A stretch of 64,000 bases of DNA from Neobacillus niacini (lineage in GTDB: Bacteria > Bacillota > Bacilli > Bacillales > Cytobacillaceae): assembly GCF_000759675.1 (NCBI RefSeq), contig NZ_BAWM01000009.1, positions 1 to 64,000 on the forward strand, written 5' to 3'. A model generated the notes under the pieces. It was given only the letters and a program-made list of their open reading frames with translations, ran no database searches and was not told the DNA's origin. Every line of letters begins with the position of its first letter. Position 1 is the first letter of the stretch. The translations under genes were made by a program, and so were the position numbers. Shown here piece after piece: positions 36,950-45,254 of the stretch.

Positions 36950-37604
36950 CCTGATTCTCCTCCTTGGGACTCAGGATTCTTTTCATGTCAGCCTCAAACT
37001 GTTGTTTCCCGGAAAGTGTTAACGGGTGGTTGAAACTTTCTTCAATAAGCTTGAATGGTGCTGCGATATAATCAGCAAATAATGCAACATGGTCTAATTG
37101 ATATTTAGTTCGGATACTTGCTGCGATAATATGGGTCGAATACCTTTTCTTTTCTATTACCTTCGCAACATTCTCTACGAAAGTAAGTCCATCTACACCC
37201 ATTTCCTCATTTCTAGCAACAAAGAGGAATACATAATCCGCACCAGCATTTATGGCCAGCATTGCTTGGTTCATATCAAAAACTAAAGTGATGGCTGTTT
37301 TTATTCCTTTTTCCTTCAATATCTTTACAAGTTTTAAGCTGGATTGCGAGTAATTAAGTTTAATAATAATATCTTTTGTAATTTTCGTGATTTTTTCTAC
37401 TTGGCGTATCAAATCAAAAAGATCATCACCAACTACTTCAGCCGTTAACATAATACCGAATGTACTATATTTTCTTAGAAAGTCATAAAAGTTTGTATTT
37501 TGTTTTTCATATAAAGAAGGATTTGCCGTTATTCCAGCAACAACACCAAGTTCAAGTAAATGGGTTATTTCTTCCACATTGGCTGAATCAATAAAGTACT
37601 TCAC
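36933..37604 (-). CDS. transaldolase-like aldolase, fructose-6-phosphate aldolase (FSA) type
   Basis: A 223-residue class I aldolase. It starts at GTG 37604 after AGGAGG. Landmarks are YFIDSANVEEITHLLELG with Asp6, VAGITANPSL with Asn28, the Schiff-base lysine Lys82 in DIIIKLNYSQ, and AGADYVFLFVARNEEMG. The C-terminal HIIAASIRTKYQ is in the place of the AASFKT of FSA. The short length is that of FSA/TalC rather than true transaldolase. It should cleave or form a ketose phosphate or deoxyketose between C3 and C4. Overlap with the dipeptidase gene shows co-translation. Confidence 0.85.
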   Translation of the reverse strand: MKYFIDSANVEEITHLLELGVVAGITANPSLYEKQNTNFYDFLRKYSTFGIMLTAEVVGDDLFDLIRQVEKITKITKDIIIKLNYSQSSLKLVKILKEKGIKTAITLVFDMNQAMLAINAGADYVFLFVARNEEMGVDGLTFVENVAKVIEKKRYSTHIIAASIRTKYQLDHVALFADYIAAPFKLIEESFNHPLTLSGKQQFEADMKRILSPKEENQVVQLQ

Positions 37605-37670
37605 CTGTATTAACCTCCTTTTCTTGTTATTCTTTGTACACCATCCTTATAGAGTGGAAAAACTTACTAT

Positions 37671-37706
37671 ATCGATTGAGCTGCTATAACAGCAGCTCGA
37701 TCAATT
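37671..37706 (-). terminator. intra-operon hairpin
   Basis: CGATTGAGCTGCT and AGCAGCTCGATC pair around ATAAC, between the alcohol dehydrogenase and aldolase genes. There is no long T run, so it is more likely an mRNA-processing or partial termination site than a full stop. Confidence 0.4.
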
Positions 37707-37717
37707 TCTTCCTTTTT

Positions 37718-38878
37718 TCACAAACTTTGAGACAAAATTTCTTTAAGTCTATCTGAATTGGTTAATGGGAGATTAAAGAAGAGCTTTTCTTGCAATTCCT
37801 TAATAAGCATGTCTTTATCTCCTTTGAAAGTGAAGGGCTGGGATAACCCGATTTTTTGTATAAAGTGTTTTATTGTCAACTCTGCTTGTTCATGTAAGGG
37901 TGCTTGCTCATCAGCTGGATTGTAATCTTTTAAAATCACTAACAACGTTTTCACCTTATTTGGAATAACTGAACTAACATACTTTAAATAGGAGGGATAT
38001 GCATAGGCCAAAGTCTGCCCATGTGCTAGCTCTGGAAAATAACCGTTAATTGATTCAGCAATTGGATGTGGTGCTTCAGCTCCAGCATTAGAAAGACAAA
38101 TACCGGATAAAGTGTCAGCATAGGCTAACTGTTCCCTCAGTTCTAAATTCGTTAAATCTTTCAATAAAAGTGGCAGGGACTCGGCAATAATCGAAATGGA
38201 TTGTAATGAAAGTGTTTCAGTTAGTTTAGTAGCTCTTGGATTAAAGAAGCTTTCCATTGCATGACACATCGCATCAAATCCAGTTTCAGCAGTGACTTTT
38301 TCAGGGACCGTCAGCATTAATTCTGGATCAACGAGCGATACACGTGGAATTAAACAAGAATGAAAAAGGGTCAATTTTTCTTTTTTCTCCGATTCTGTTA
38401 CAACAGCCGCCTGTGTAACATGGGAACCTGTACCAGAGGTTGTTGTGATGGCAACAATCGGTAAGGCTTTAACGGTCTTGTCTAGATCGTTAAATGGGTC
38501 AGAAAACTGGTTAAAGCTGTACTCCCATGTAAGATCCTGATTTGCCGCCATGATGGCGATAGCTTTGGCAGTATCCATGGAAGAACCGCCTCCATAGGCC
38601 AGAATAAAATCAACATTTTCATTCACAGCTATTTCTTTTCCCTTATTCACAATGTCGGTTGTTGGGTTTGGCTCCACTCCTTGAAAAACCACATATTGAA
38701 TACCCTGATTATCAAGACTTTCTGTGATTTCGCTATAGTGCAGTTCACGTCTACTATCTCTGACTGGTGACCGAACAATCAGGCACTTGCTTCCATATTC
38801 CTCTACATATTGACCAATATTGTTTCGAACACCAGCCCCAAAGTAAATCCTTGCAGGTGAATAAAATGAAAAATTCAT
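37718..38878 (-). CDS. iron-containing alcohol dehydrogenase
   Basis: A 386-residue group III NAD(P)-dependent oxidoreductase. The nucleotide site is ILAYGGGSSMDTAKAIA. The metal ligands are in GFDAMCHAMESFF (Asp, His), GAEAPHPIAESINGYFP (His) and ELAHGQTLAYAYP (His). Substrates of the family are lactaldehyde, butanol, 1,3-propanediol, glycerol and others. In this operon it would reduce the aldehyde or ketone product of the aldolase. It begins about 20 bp after the epimerase-like gene. Confidence 0.9.
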   Translation of the reverse strand: MNFSFYSPARIYFGAGVRNNIGQYVEEYGSKCLIVRSPVRDSRRELHYSEITESLDNQGIQYVVFQGVEPNPTTDIVNKGKEIAVNENVDFILAYGGGSSMDTAKAIAIMAANQDLTWEYSFNQFSDPFNDLDKTVKALPIVAITTTSGTGSHVTQAAVVTESEKKEKLTLFHSCLIPRVSLVDPELMLTVPEKVTAETGFDAMCHAMESFFNPRATKLTETLSLQSISIIAESLPLLLKDLTNLELREQLAYADTLSGICLSNAGAEAPHPIAESINGYFPELAHGQTLAYAYPSYLKYVSSVIPNKVKTLLVILKDYNPADEQAPLHEQAELTIKHFIQKIGLSQPFTFKGDKDMLIKELQEKLFFNLPLTNSDRLKEILSQSL

Positions 38879-38898
38879 CCGTATGACCTCCTAGTTTT

Positions 38899-39618
38899 TC
38901 ATTCTCCAAAATATTCAATACTTGCGGCATCAATCGCTGCACGGCAAGCTTTGACCCCAGCAGTAATGCCCTCTTCATACTTAAAGATCCCTGAAGAAAG
39001 GATGACAACATCCGGTTCCGCTTCAATCATCGGAGCTAAATTCTCAGCTCGTAATCCACCGTCAACGGCCAATTCACATTTTGGATTTTTTTCATTGATC
39101 AACTTTCTTGCTCTTTTTACAAGATCAAGGGAAGACCTTCTCCACCCCCAATTATCTTTTCCGTCAGTTTCATCGACACCATGAACAACGATATGCAAAC
39201 GGTCGATGTCATAAATGGCTTCCTCAACAAAGGATAACGGGGTATAACAACCAATAGTCAGGCCAATTTTTATTCCAAACTCACGACAATAATTAATAAT
39301 ATAAGCAAGCGGTGCACCGATAAAATGTTCTACAGGGATAATTAACATATTTGCACCAGCAGCAGCAATTTTTTCAATAAACAGACGATCACATTCACGC
39401 GTATAAATATGACATTCGATTGGTTTATCAGTTACCGGTCGTATTCCTTCAATGACTTGATGACCGCCCATTAATTGCATGTTTCGTAAATCATACATAT
39501 CAGCGGCGTCCGAATGAATATAATCCGCCCCAGCCTCACTTGCTTCCTTTACAATATCTGCCAGATGACCATAATCAACATGTGCTAACCCTGCGGCAAT
39601 TTTTATGTACTTTTTCAT
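38899..39618 (-). CDS. ribulose-phosphate 3-epimerase-like TIM barrel
   Basis: A protein of about 239 residues of the RPE superfamily with altered active-site sequence. Ordinary enzymes read HLDVMDGxFVPN; this one reads YIHSDAADMYDLRNMQLMGG. The usual phosphate-site block is seen in CELAVDGGLRAENLAPM and VVILSSGIFKYEEGI. The metal-ligand His and Asp positions (HSDA, CHIY, VDGG) seem kept. This argues for epimerisation or isomerisation of a ketose phosphate other than ribulose-5-phosphate, such as an allulose- or deoxy-ketose-phosphate. The ATG at 39618 follows AGGAGG. Exact function open. Confidence 0.8.
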   Translation of the reverse strand: MKKYIKIAAGLAHVDYGHLADIVKEASEAGADYIHSDAADMYDLRNMQLMGGHQVIEGIRPVTDKPIECHIYTRECDRLFIEKIAAAGANMLIIPVEHFIGAPLAYIINYCREFGIKIGLTIGCYTPLSFVEEAIYDIDRLHIVVHGVDETDGKDNWGWRRSSLDLVKRARKLINEKNPKCELAVDGGLRAENLAPMIEAEPDVVILSSGIFKYEEGITAGVKACRAAIDAASIEYFGE

Positions 39619-39662
39619 TGTTTTTCCTCCTATTTGCTGTGAATGACTTTTGGATTTATATA

Positions 39663-39711
39663 AGTAGATAAGCCGAATCAAATCGTAATGAAGATAGTTC
39701 GGCTTATCTTA
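39663..39711 (-). terminator. intra-operon hairpin after the lyase gene
   Basis: AGATAAGCCGAA and TTCGGCTTATCT pair around a 22-base loop, just after the tryptophanase-like gene. A weak T run follows on the minus strand, so partial termination could make the lyase the most abundant product. Confidence 0.45.
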
Positions 39712-39722
39712 ATCTATTAACC

Positions 39723-41132
39723 TTATACCGTTATGGCATTGGTCTGAGGCAAGAGTTCAAATCCTGCTGTAAAGTGCCGTAAGGATGTGATCGGTCCTTC
39801 ATAGACCAATTTCATTCCTCTGTACGTATCTCTGTTTTGATAAATTTCTCCTAATGCATTGGCAATGACATCCATGTGGCTATTGGTATAAACCCTTCTT
39901 GAGATAGCGATTCTCATTGCTTCTACTTCTGGATAAATATCCTCACCCGTTAAAGGATCTTTTGAACCGAAAGCACAAGCACCTAGTTCAACGGCCCGAA
40001 CCCCTGCTTCTTCATATAATGCGACAACCAGTCGTTGTGAAGGGAATTCACTTTGCGGGATATGGGAAAAAAATCTTCTTCCATCAACGTAAACCCCATG
40101 ACCCCCTGTTGGTTCTATAATCGGAATGCCTTTTTCCTTTAAGCGGTCACCCAAATATTTTACTTGATTAATCCGATATTCCAGATACTGTTCATCCACA
40201 CCCTCTTGCAAACCAACAGCTAGGGCTTCTAAATCACGTCCTGCCAATCCTCCATAGGTAATGAAACCCTCATGAACAATGGCTAATTGTTGCGCTACTT
40301 TTAGGACTTCTTCATTTCTAGTAACGAAAAGACCTCCGATATTCACGAGACCATCCTTTTTTGAACTCATTGTGGCTGTTTCGCAATAAGAAAACATTTC
40401 TTTCGTAATCTCTTTAATCGATTTATTTTCATAGCCTTCTTCTCTTTGTTTAATAAAGTAAGCGTTTTCTGCAAGCCTCGCTGCATCGATCACAACTGGA
40501 ATGTTGTGATTTTTCGCTAAGGTACTTACTTCTCTTATGTTTTTCATCGAAACAGGCTGTCCACCATTGTTATTACATGTTACGGTAATGATGACCACGG
40601 AAATATTTTCAGGACCTTTTTCTGCAATCAGTTTTTCCATTTTCTTAATGTCAATATTCCCTTTAAACGGTTGTGGAGGGCTGGCTGTATCTTTCCCGAT
40701 ATCATTGACATAATCAACAGCCAATGCACCAATCACTTCTGCATTTCCTCTAAATGTATCAAAATGCATATTTCCAATTGCATATTTTCCAGGTTTTGCA
40801 TAGATTTTTGCCATTATGTAATCCGCTGCTCTTCCTTGATGTGTAGGCTGCACAAATGGCATACCGAAGATATCTTGAACAGATTCTTCTAATTTATAAA
40901 AGCTTTTCGAACCAGCATACGATTCGTCGCCAAGCATGAGTGCAGACCATTGTTCACTGCTCATCGCGGAAGTCCCGCTATCGGTAATACAATCAATATA
41001 AACATTCTCAGCTTTAATTTGAAAGGCATTATATCTTGCTTCCGTTAACCATTGTTGCCGCTGTTCCTTCGTGGTTTTTTTAATTCTTTCCACCATTTTG
41101 ATGCGAAATGGTTCTGCAGTCATAAAACGCAT
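39723..41132 (-). CDS. tryptophanase-like beta-eliminating lyase
   Basis: A 469-residue PLP fold-type I lyase of the tryptophanase/tyrosine phenol-lyase family: AEPFRIKMVERIKKTT, DSGTSAMSSEQW, GDESYAGS (catalytic Tyr72), PTHQGRAAD, NNNGGQPVSM and TMSSKKDGLVNIGG with the PLP lysine (Lys259). By eye alignment, positions that decide specificity follow tryptophanase: Asp125 in HFDTFRG (Asp137 of Escherichia coli TnaA), His453 in LRHFTAGF (His463), and Leu383 where tyrosine phenol-lyase has the phenol-binding Arg. The overall sequence is otherwise nearer to tyrosine phenol-lyase. It should release pyruvate, ammonia and a leaving group from a beta-substituted amino acid. First gene of the operon. 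Confidence 0.88.
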   Translation of the reverse strand: MRFMTAEPFRIKMVERIKKTTKEQRQQWLTEARYNAFQIKAENVYIDCITDSGTSAMSSEQWSALMLGDESYAGSKSFYKLEESVQDIFGMPFVQPTHQGRAADYIMAKIYAKPGKYAIGNMHFDTFRGNAEVIGALAVDYVNDIGKDTASPPQPFKGNIDIKKMEKLIAEKGPENISVVIITVTCNNNGGQPVSMKNIREVSTLAKNHNIPVVIDAARLAENAYFIKQREEGYENKSIKEITKEMFSYCETATMSSKKDGLVNIGGLFVTRNEEVLKVAQQLAIVHEGFITYGGLAGRDLEALAVGLQEGVDEQYLEYRINQVKYLGDRLKEKGIPIIEPTGGHGVYVDGRRFFSHIPQSEFPSQRLVVALYEEAGVRAVELGACAFGSKDPLTGEDIYPEVEAMRIAISRRVYTNSHMDVIANALGEIYQNRDTYRGMKLVYEGPITSLRHFTAGFELLPQTNAITV

Positions 41133-41246
41133 TTGAAATCATCCTTTCGAAGTGATAATTTTTTTACATCTTGTAAATATTTTATCACTAGGGAATTGTA
41201 CTTACAATACTATTCAGAAAATTTTTATTTTTATAATTAATAATAA

Positions 41247-41284
41247 AAAAACCGTAGGTACAAAATACATACCTACGGGATTAT
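41247..41284 (-). terminator. terminator of the YheO-type regulator gene
   Basis: CCGTAGGTA and TACCTACGG pair around a short loop, with AAAAAA/TTTTTTT on the minus-strand 3' side. It separates the regulator from the lyase operon, whose promoter must lie between 41133 and 41246. Confidence 0.8.
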
Positions 41285-41302
41285 TCGCGTTCTAAATAAA
41301 CA

Positions 41303-41932
41303 TTAAAGCTTGCTTATATATCGATAGATAGAGGTTTCTGAGGTTTGAAGAATCTTAGCCAACTCACTAATAGAGCCTTTCATCAAAAAAATACCTTTTT
41401 CATCCAATACACGAATAAGTTCCAACTTTTCTTCATGACTCAATCTTTCTGGAGGAACGTTAAAATTTTTTAATGCTTCTTGTATCGTTTTCGTCATTAA
41501 ATCTTCAAACGAAAGATTATAGCTCTCATAAAAGTGATCTGTTTTATATTGGAAAGGTTCCGAACCACTAATCAAGCGATTTAGAAGGCCCCTAAGCTCA
41601 ATTAACTCGTCTACTTTATAGTTAATAGTAAGCATACCAATTAATTGACCATTATCATTTTTAATAAAATGTGTTGCTGACCTTAGTTTATTTCTTGCAT
41701 GTGAGAAAGCCCGATAGTTTACAATCGACTCTTCTTGAACATATAATTCTCTCTCTATAAACCTTTTTTCCATGTCAGGAATCGGGCTACCTACAACGGT
41801 TTCAGGGTTAAAGGCATTTTCAATTAACACTATTTCCATTTTATAGGTATCATATAAAATTACTTCTGCATCATTTCCAACAAATTGGGAAAAAAACTTA
41901 ACCATCGGAAAATATGACTCAATTCCAGACAT
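41303..41932 (-). CDS. YheO-type PAS/HTH transcriptional regulator (DauR-like)
   Basis: A 209-residue protein. The N-terminal YheO-like PAS domain (residues 8-115) has FFSQFVGNDAEVILYDTYK, 'GSPIPDMEKRF', YRAFSHARNKLRSATHFI and 'NGQLIGMLTINYKVDEL'. A C-terminal helix-turn-helix follows (LIRVLDEKGIFLMKGSISEL, AKILQTSETSIYRYISKL). Relatives sense small molecules such as amino acids; DauR of Pseudomonas senses D-arginine. It lies upstream of the lyase operon in the same direction and diverges from the transporter-amidohydrolase pair, so it may control both. Confidence 0.88.
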   Translation of the reverse strand: MSGIESYFPMVKFFSQFVGNDAEVILYDTYKMEIVLIENAFNPETVVGSPIPDMEKRFIERELYVQEESIVNYRAFSHARNKLRSATHFIKNDNGQLIGMLTINYKVDELIELRGLLNRLISGSEPFQYKTDHFYESYNLSFEDLMTKTIQEALKNFNVPPERLSHEEKLELIRVLDEKGIFLMKGSISELAKILQTSETSIYRYISKL

Positions 41933-42054
41933 ACTAATTTCTCCTCTATTTTATGTATTCTAATTGTAAGATTCTTTTCAATTTTAATTATAGCTGAAAT
42001 TAAGGATACTTAAATAATTTTTTAGTCCGGGATTGGTATTTTTCCACAGTCTTA

Positions 42055-42100
42055 ATTCAAAAAAATCCGGTTACGATGGAAGTAACCAGATTTTTTTTCT
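42055..42100. terminator. hairpin in the divergent promoter region
   Basis: AAAAAATCCGGTTAC and GTAACCAGATTTTTTT pair around GATGGAA. It looks like a complete bidirectional terminator, yet both flanking genes point away from it. It may be an attenuator or the remains of a deleted gene. Confidence 0.6.
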
Positions 42101-42167
42101 TATAAATGACAAACACCCATTTTTCCTCTTAACATAGGATAATTACAAAATGTCAGGAGGTAGTTAT

Positions 42168-43256
42168 ATGGAGAAGGAACAATCATCACTTTCGAAGTCC
42201 TCAAGATTAAAATGGCAGCTTTTTGAAGTGATTGGAATTTTGTTAGTGTTTGGATCATTGATTTTGCTTTTATTCGCTCCTAATTCACTGTCTTCCCTGT
42301 TTGATACGATTATTAAAGAAGTAAAACCAATTGTTGTAGATATTTTTCTGACGAGTGAAGTTGGAATCGCCATTATTGTAAGCGTTATCGTTGGACGCCT
42401 TTTGGAACGTTTAGGTTTTACTGATGGGCTAATTCGCTTATTTGTCCCCATCATGAAGTGGTTTAAGATCAATCCATCGGTTATCATTCCAAGCGTTTAC
42501 AATATTCTTGGTGATATTAACGCAGCTGGAAAAATCTCTGGTCCGATTCTTGTCAAAGCAAATGCAACCAAAGCTGAGCAAAAAATTGCAGTAGCCACTA
42601 TGATCCAATCCCCACAATCCTTTGCAACCTTTGTGTTGGGGCTCATCGCACTATCAGCATTCAGCATTAATGCCTTTCCACTTGTAATTCTTTCCATATT
42701 TGTCCCAATCATAGTCGTTCCCTTTATCTTATCAAGAACCATTTACCGAGATACAAAGAAAGTGGAGCTAGTGGAATTACCTCGTTTTACACCTACTACA
42801 AAATTTTTGCAAACGATATTCTCATCCGCTAAAGAAGGTGTCGAACTGCTGTTTTTGATTATTATTCCAGCAGTTGCTGCCGTCTTTTTCTTTATCGGAG
42901 CATTAAAATTCATTGGTGTTTGGGGTGTCATTGAATCCAGTTTATCCTCTATTCTTACCTACTTAAGTATTGAACCCGCAACCGGGATTGTGTCTATCCT
43001 TGCCGCTCCGACACTTGCGGTTGCGCAGCTTGCCGATCTCGCGAGTACCATTGATCCTCGCTTAATTGTTGGATCATTTGTTTTAGCCAATTCTGGGTTG
43101 CCATTGTCGGTCATCTTTGGCCAGGTACCCGTCACTTGGGCCGAAACATCTGGTCTTAATGAACGAGAAACAATAGAAGCCGCTATTATTGGAATAGTTC
43201 TCCGATTTATTACGGCTTGTATACTAGGGTACTTTTTAACTCCATTTTTGGTTTGA
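42168..43256 (+). CDS. nucleoside-recognition (Gate) domain membrane protein, putative transporter
   Basis: A membrane protein of about 362 residues with roughly nine helices. Two Gate-type repeats are suggested by LLERLGFTDGLIRLFVPIMK, 'YNILGDINAAGKISGPILVKA' and QKIAVATMIQSPQSFATFVL in the first half, and GVIESSLSSILTYLSIEPAT and SGLPLSVIFGQVPVTWAE in the second. This fold occurs in nucleoside permeases and in SpmA/SpmB-like proteins. ATG 42168 follows AGGAGG, and a frame to 42150 would start inside that site. Only 3 bp separate it from the amidohydrolase, so the two should act on the same molecule. Confidence 0.75.
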   Translation: MEKEQSSLSKSSRLKWQLFEVIGILLVFGSLILLLFAPNSLSSLFDTIIKEVKPIVVDIFLTSEVGIAIIVSVIVGRLLERLGFTDGLIRLFVPIMKWFKINPSVIIPSVYNILGDINAAGKISGPILVKANATKAEQKIAVATMIQSPQSFATFVLGLIALSAFSINAFPLVILSIFVPIIVVPFILSRTIYRDTKKVELVELPRFTPTTKFLQTIFSSAKEGVELLFLIIIPAVAAVFFFIGALKFIGVWGVIESSLSSILTYLSIEPATGIVSILAAPTLAVAQLADLASTIDPRLIVGSFVLANSGLPLSVIFGQVPVTWAETSGLNERETIEAAIIGIVLRFITACILGYFLTPFLV

Positions 43257-43259
43257 TGA

Positions 43260-44477
43260 ATGATGAATTACATGATTCGAGGAAAGAAAATCGTAACAGT
43301 CAGTCACCTAGGGACCTTGGAAAATGGCTCAATGGTTATTGAGAATGGAAAAATTGCCGATATTGGCAGTTGGGAGAGGATGAAAGAGCAATTCCCTGAT
43401 TTGGATGTGATTGATTGTTCGAGTTATGTTATTACTCCTTCATTGGTCGATTGTCATACTCATTTACTAGAATTTGCTCCAACCTCTCTCTATCCCGTTA
43501 CACCTGACACTCATTTTTTTGCTGGAAAAGCGATACTTTTTCATGCCTTGTCATCGGGTATCACGGCACTTGGTGAGCAAATCTGCGGTCATCCGCTTTG
43601 TGATTTTTCTAAAGAGGATTATCAAAAGTGCGTTCAGGATCTTCCTCTTGATGTTTCCTTTGCAACAACAAGTATTTCGATCGGTTTCGAAAATTTGGCT
43701 CATTTTACATCGATCACACAATCGCGGGGAGTTACACAATACGATTTATCCGACCCGGTTTTAGTGCAAATGATTGCACTTGAAAGTGACTATCCAGGTG
43801 AAAATATCTTTATAAATGCCACACCAGCAAATTTTACAGAAAAAGAAGTACCTCGAGCAGGAGAAATTATCTTCACCTTAGAGGAGTTAGAGAGGATTGT
43901 AAACATCTATCATCGATTAGGAAAACGAATGGGCGCCCATGTTGCTGGTGAGGAAGGAATCAAATTAGCCTTAGATGCCGGAGTTGATGTCTTGCACCAC
44001 GCTCACGGAATTACAGATGATCAAATTGAAAAAGCTGCAAAACAAGGAGTGAAAATCGTTGCCACCCCAATGGGTGGTACTCATTTACAGCCTAACTCTC
44101 CAGAAGAAATTCTTAAATTCATTGAAAAGGACATTCCCGTATCAATCTCAACTGACTCCTATCTCCCACCCTATCAAGGAACTTCGTGGCTTCCCTTTAA
44201 TGACCAAACATTAAAGGGACCTGATGTCTTAATGCTTATCGCAAATCCAGCTATGCAGCTATTAAAGAAACATCATTACAATGAAAATAAGATTCTGGCA
44301 CTACTAACAGACAATCCTGCTAAGCTATTAGGAAAAGATGATGTGTTCGGACGACTAGAAGTAGGATTAGAAGCAAACTTTTTAGTATCTGAGGGTGTTC
44401 CTGGACTAGAAATAACAGAGATTAATAATATAAAGAACATTTTCTATAAAGGGGTTAAAGTAGTTGACCGGACTTAA
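43260..44477 (+). CDS. amidohydrolase family metal-dependent hydrolase
   Basis: A 405-residue cytoplasmic hydrolase of the imidazolonepropionase/HutI-like branch. It shows a beta-sandwich start (GKKIVTVSHLGTLENGSMVI), the metal site VDCHTHLLEFAP, 'KRMGAHVAGEEGIKLALDAG' with a ligand His, DVLHHAHGITDDQIEKA with the second His, and VSISTDSYLPPYQG with the catalytic Asp. It cleaves an amide, cyclic amide or similar C-N bond. It is translated directly after the membrane protein. The substrate cannot be read. Confidence 0.88.
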   Translation: MMNYMIRGKKIVTVSHLGTLENGSMVIENGKIADIGSWERMKEQFPDLDVIDCSSYVITPSLVDCHTHLLEFAPTSLYPVTPDTHFFAGKAILFHALSSGITALGEQICGHPLCDFSKEDYQKCVQDLPLDVSFATTSISIGFENLAHFTSITQSRGVTQYDLSDPVLVQMIALESDYPGENIFINATPANFTEKEVPRAGEIIFTLEELERIVNIYHRLGKRMGAHVAGEEGIKLALDAGVDVLHHAHGITDDQIEKAAKQGVKIVATPMGGTHLQPNSPEEILKFIEKDIPVSISTDSYLPPYQGTSWLPFNDQTLKGPDVLMLIANPAMQLLKKHHYNENKILALLTDNPAKLLGKDDVFGRLEVGLEANFLVSEGVPGLEITEINNIKNIFYKGVKVVDRT

Positions 44478-44816
44478 TAAATGTACGATTCAATAATCAA
44501 GAAATCAATTAAATGGCATAAACATTTTCAAAAAGTCGTTAAGCGTCTCACGGGAAATAGACCTTTGGGACTTAACCACACTTCCTTCCAATATGTATGT
44601 CGTTCTCTTTTGGAGAAGTAATAAGTTCAATTATGTAATAGGTTTCAAATATTTCATATCTTGTTCTTCAACTCTACTGACCGTTAGTTTAACAATCCAG
44701 TTTCAATAATTTTAACATAATCTTCCTATATTGGATTCCGTTATATTTCAGTAATATTAACATAAATATCCATTAAAAAATCACCTCACCTCTAAGAACT
44801 CAGAGGTGAGATGATT
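44478..44816. other. intergenic region with repeat fragments
   Basis: Nothing coding is seen. Near 44680-44730 the words CCGTTAGTTT and ATAATTTTAACATAATCTTCC recur in slightly changed form near 46790-46850 (CCGTTAGTTT...ATAATTTCAACATAATCTCC), so a short dispersed repeat may be present. A terminator fills 44777-44818. Confidence 0.4.
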
Positions 44817-44818
44817 TT
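44777..44818 (-). terminator. terminator of the DUF192 gene
   Basis: TCACCTCACCTCT and AGAGGTGAGATGA pair around eight bases, with A and T runs on the two sides. The right arm overlaps the DUF192 stop codon. Confidence 0.8.
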
Positions 44819-45254
44819 AATCAAATTTTACAAAATCCCCTTCTTTGATTTGATTCTTTTCAAACCATCCAAGATTGACTTCGATTGCATAATGATAAGA
44901 AAGTTCAGGATCATAAGTAGGACATTCATCCTCTTTACAAGGCACCATATCTAGTAATTTCAGAATTTTTCCATCTGAATCAAGAAAAGCAATAGATAAA
45001 GGAATTAAGGTGTTTTTCATCCAAAAACCGCCATATGTTTTTCCTGAAAACACAAATAGCATCCCCTCGTTTTCGGGTAATTTTCTAACAAACATTAAAC
45101 CCTTTTCTCTTTTTCCTTGAGTATCTGCAACTTGAACGGTTAATTTGGTTGTCCTTTCTCCACTGGATACTTTAATCATTTTTGATTGAAGACTTTCTTT
45201 TTTTTCTTGACGAAAAAAAAAACCGATTTTTTTTTTTTCAACATATTCACTCAC
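44817..45254 (-). CDS. DUF192 family protein, start region in homopolymer tracts
   Basis: The core DUF192 domain runs from KLTVQVADTQGKREKGLMFV through GMLFVFSGKTYGGFWMKNTL and IPLSIAFLDSDGKILKL to YAIEVNLGWFEKNQIKEGD. The family is small, beta-rich and of unknown function. The N-terminus is problematic. In this frame translation may start at GTG 45254 (AAAGGG upstream). A better-placed ATG at 45244-45242 after AAGGTGAG opens another frame with a basic MLKKKKSVFFFV start. The two frames are joined by a 12-A and a 10-T run, so slippage, phase variation or a sequencing error is possible. Confidence 0.7.
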   Translation of the reverse strand: MSEYVEKKKIGFFFRQEKKESLQSKMIKVSSGERTTKLTVQVADTQGKREKGLMFVRKLPENEGMLFVFSGKTYGGFWMKNTLIPLSIAFLDSDGKILKLLDMVPCKEDECPTYDPELSYHYAIEVNLGWFEKNQIKEGDFVKFD

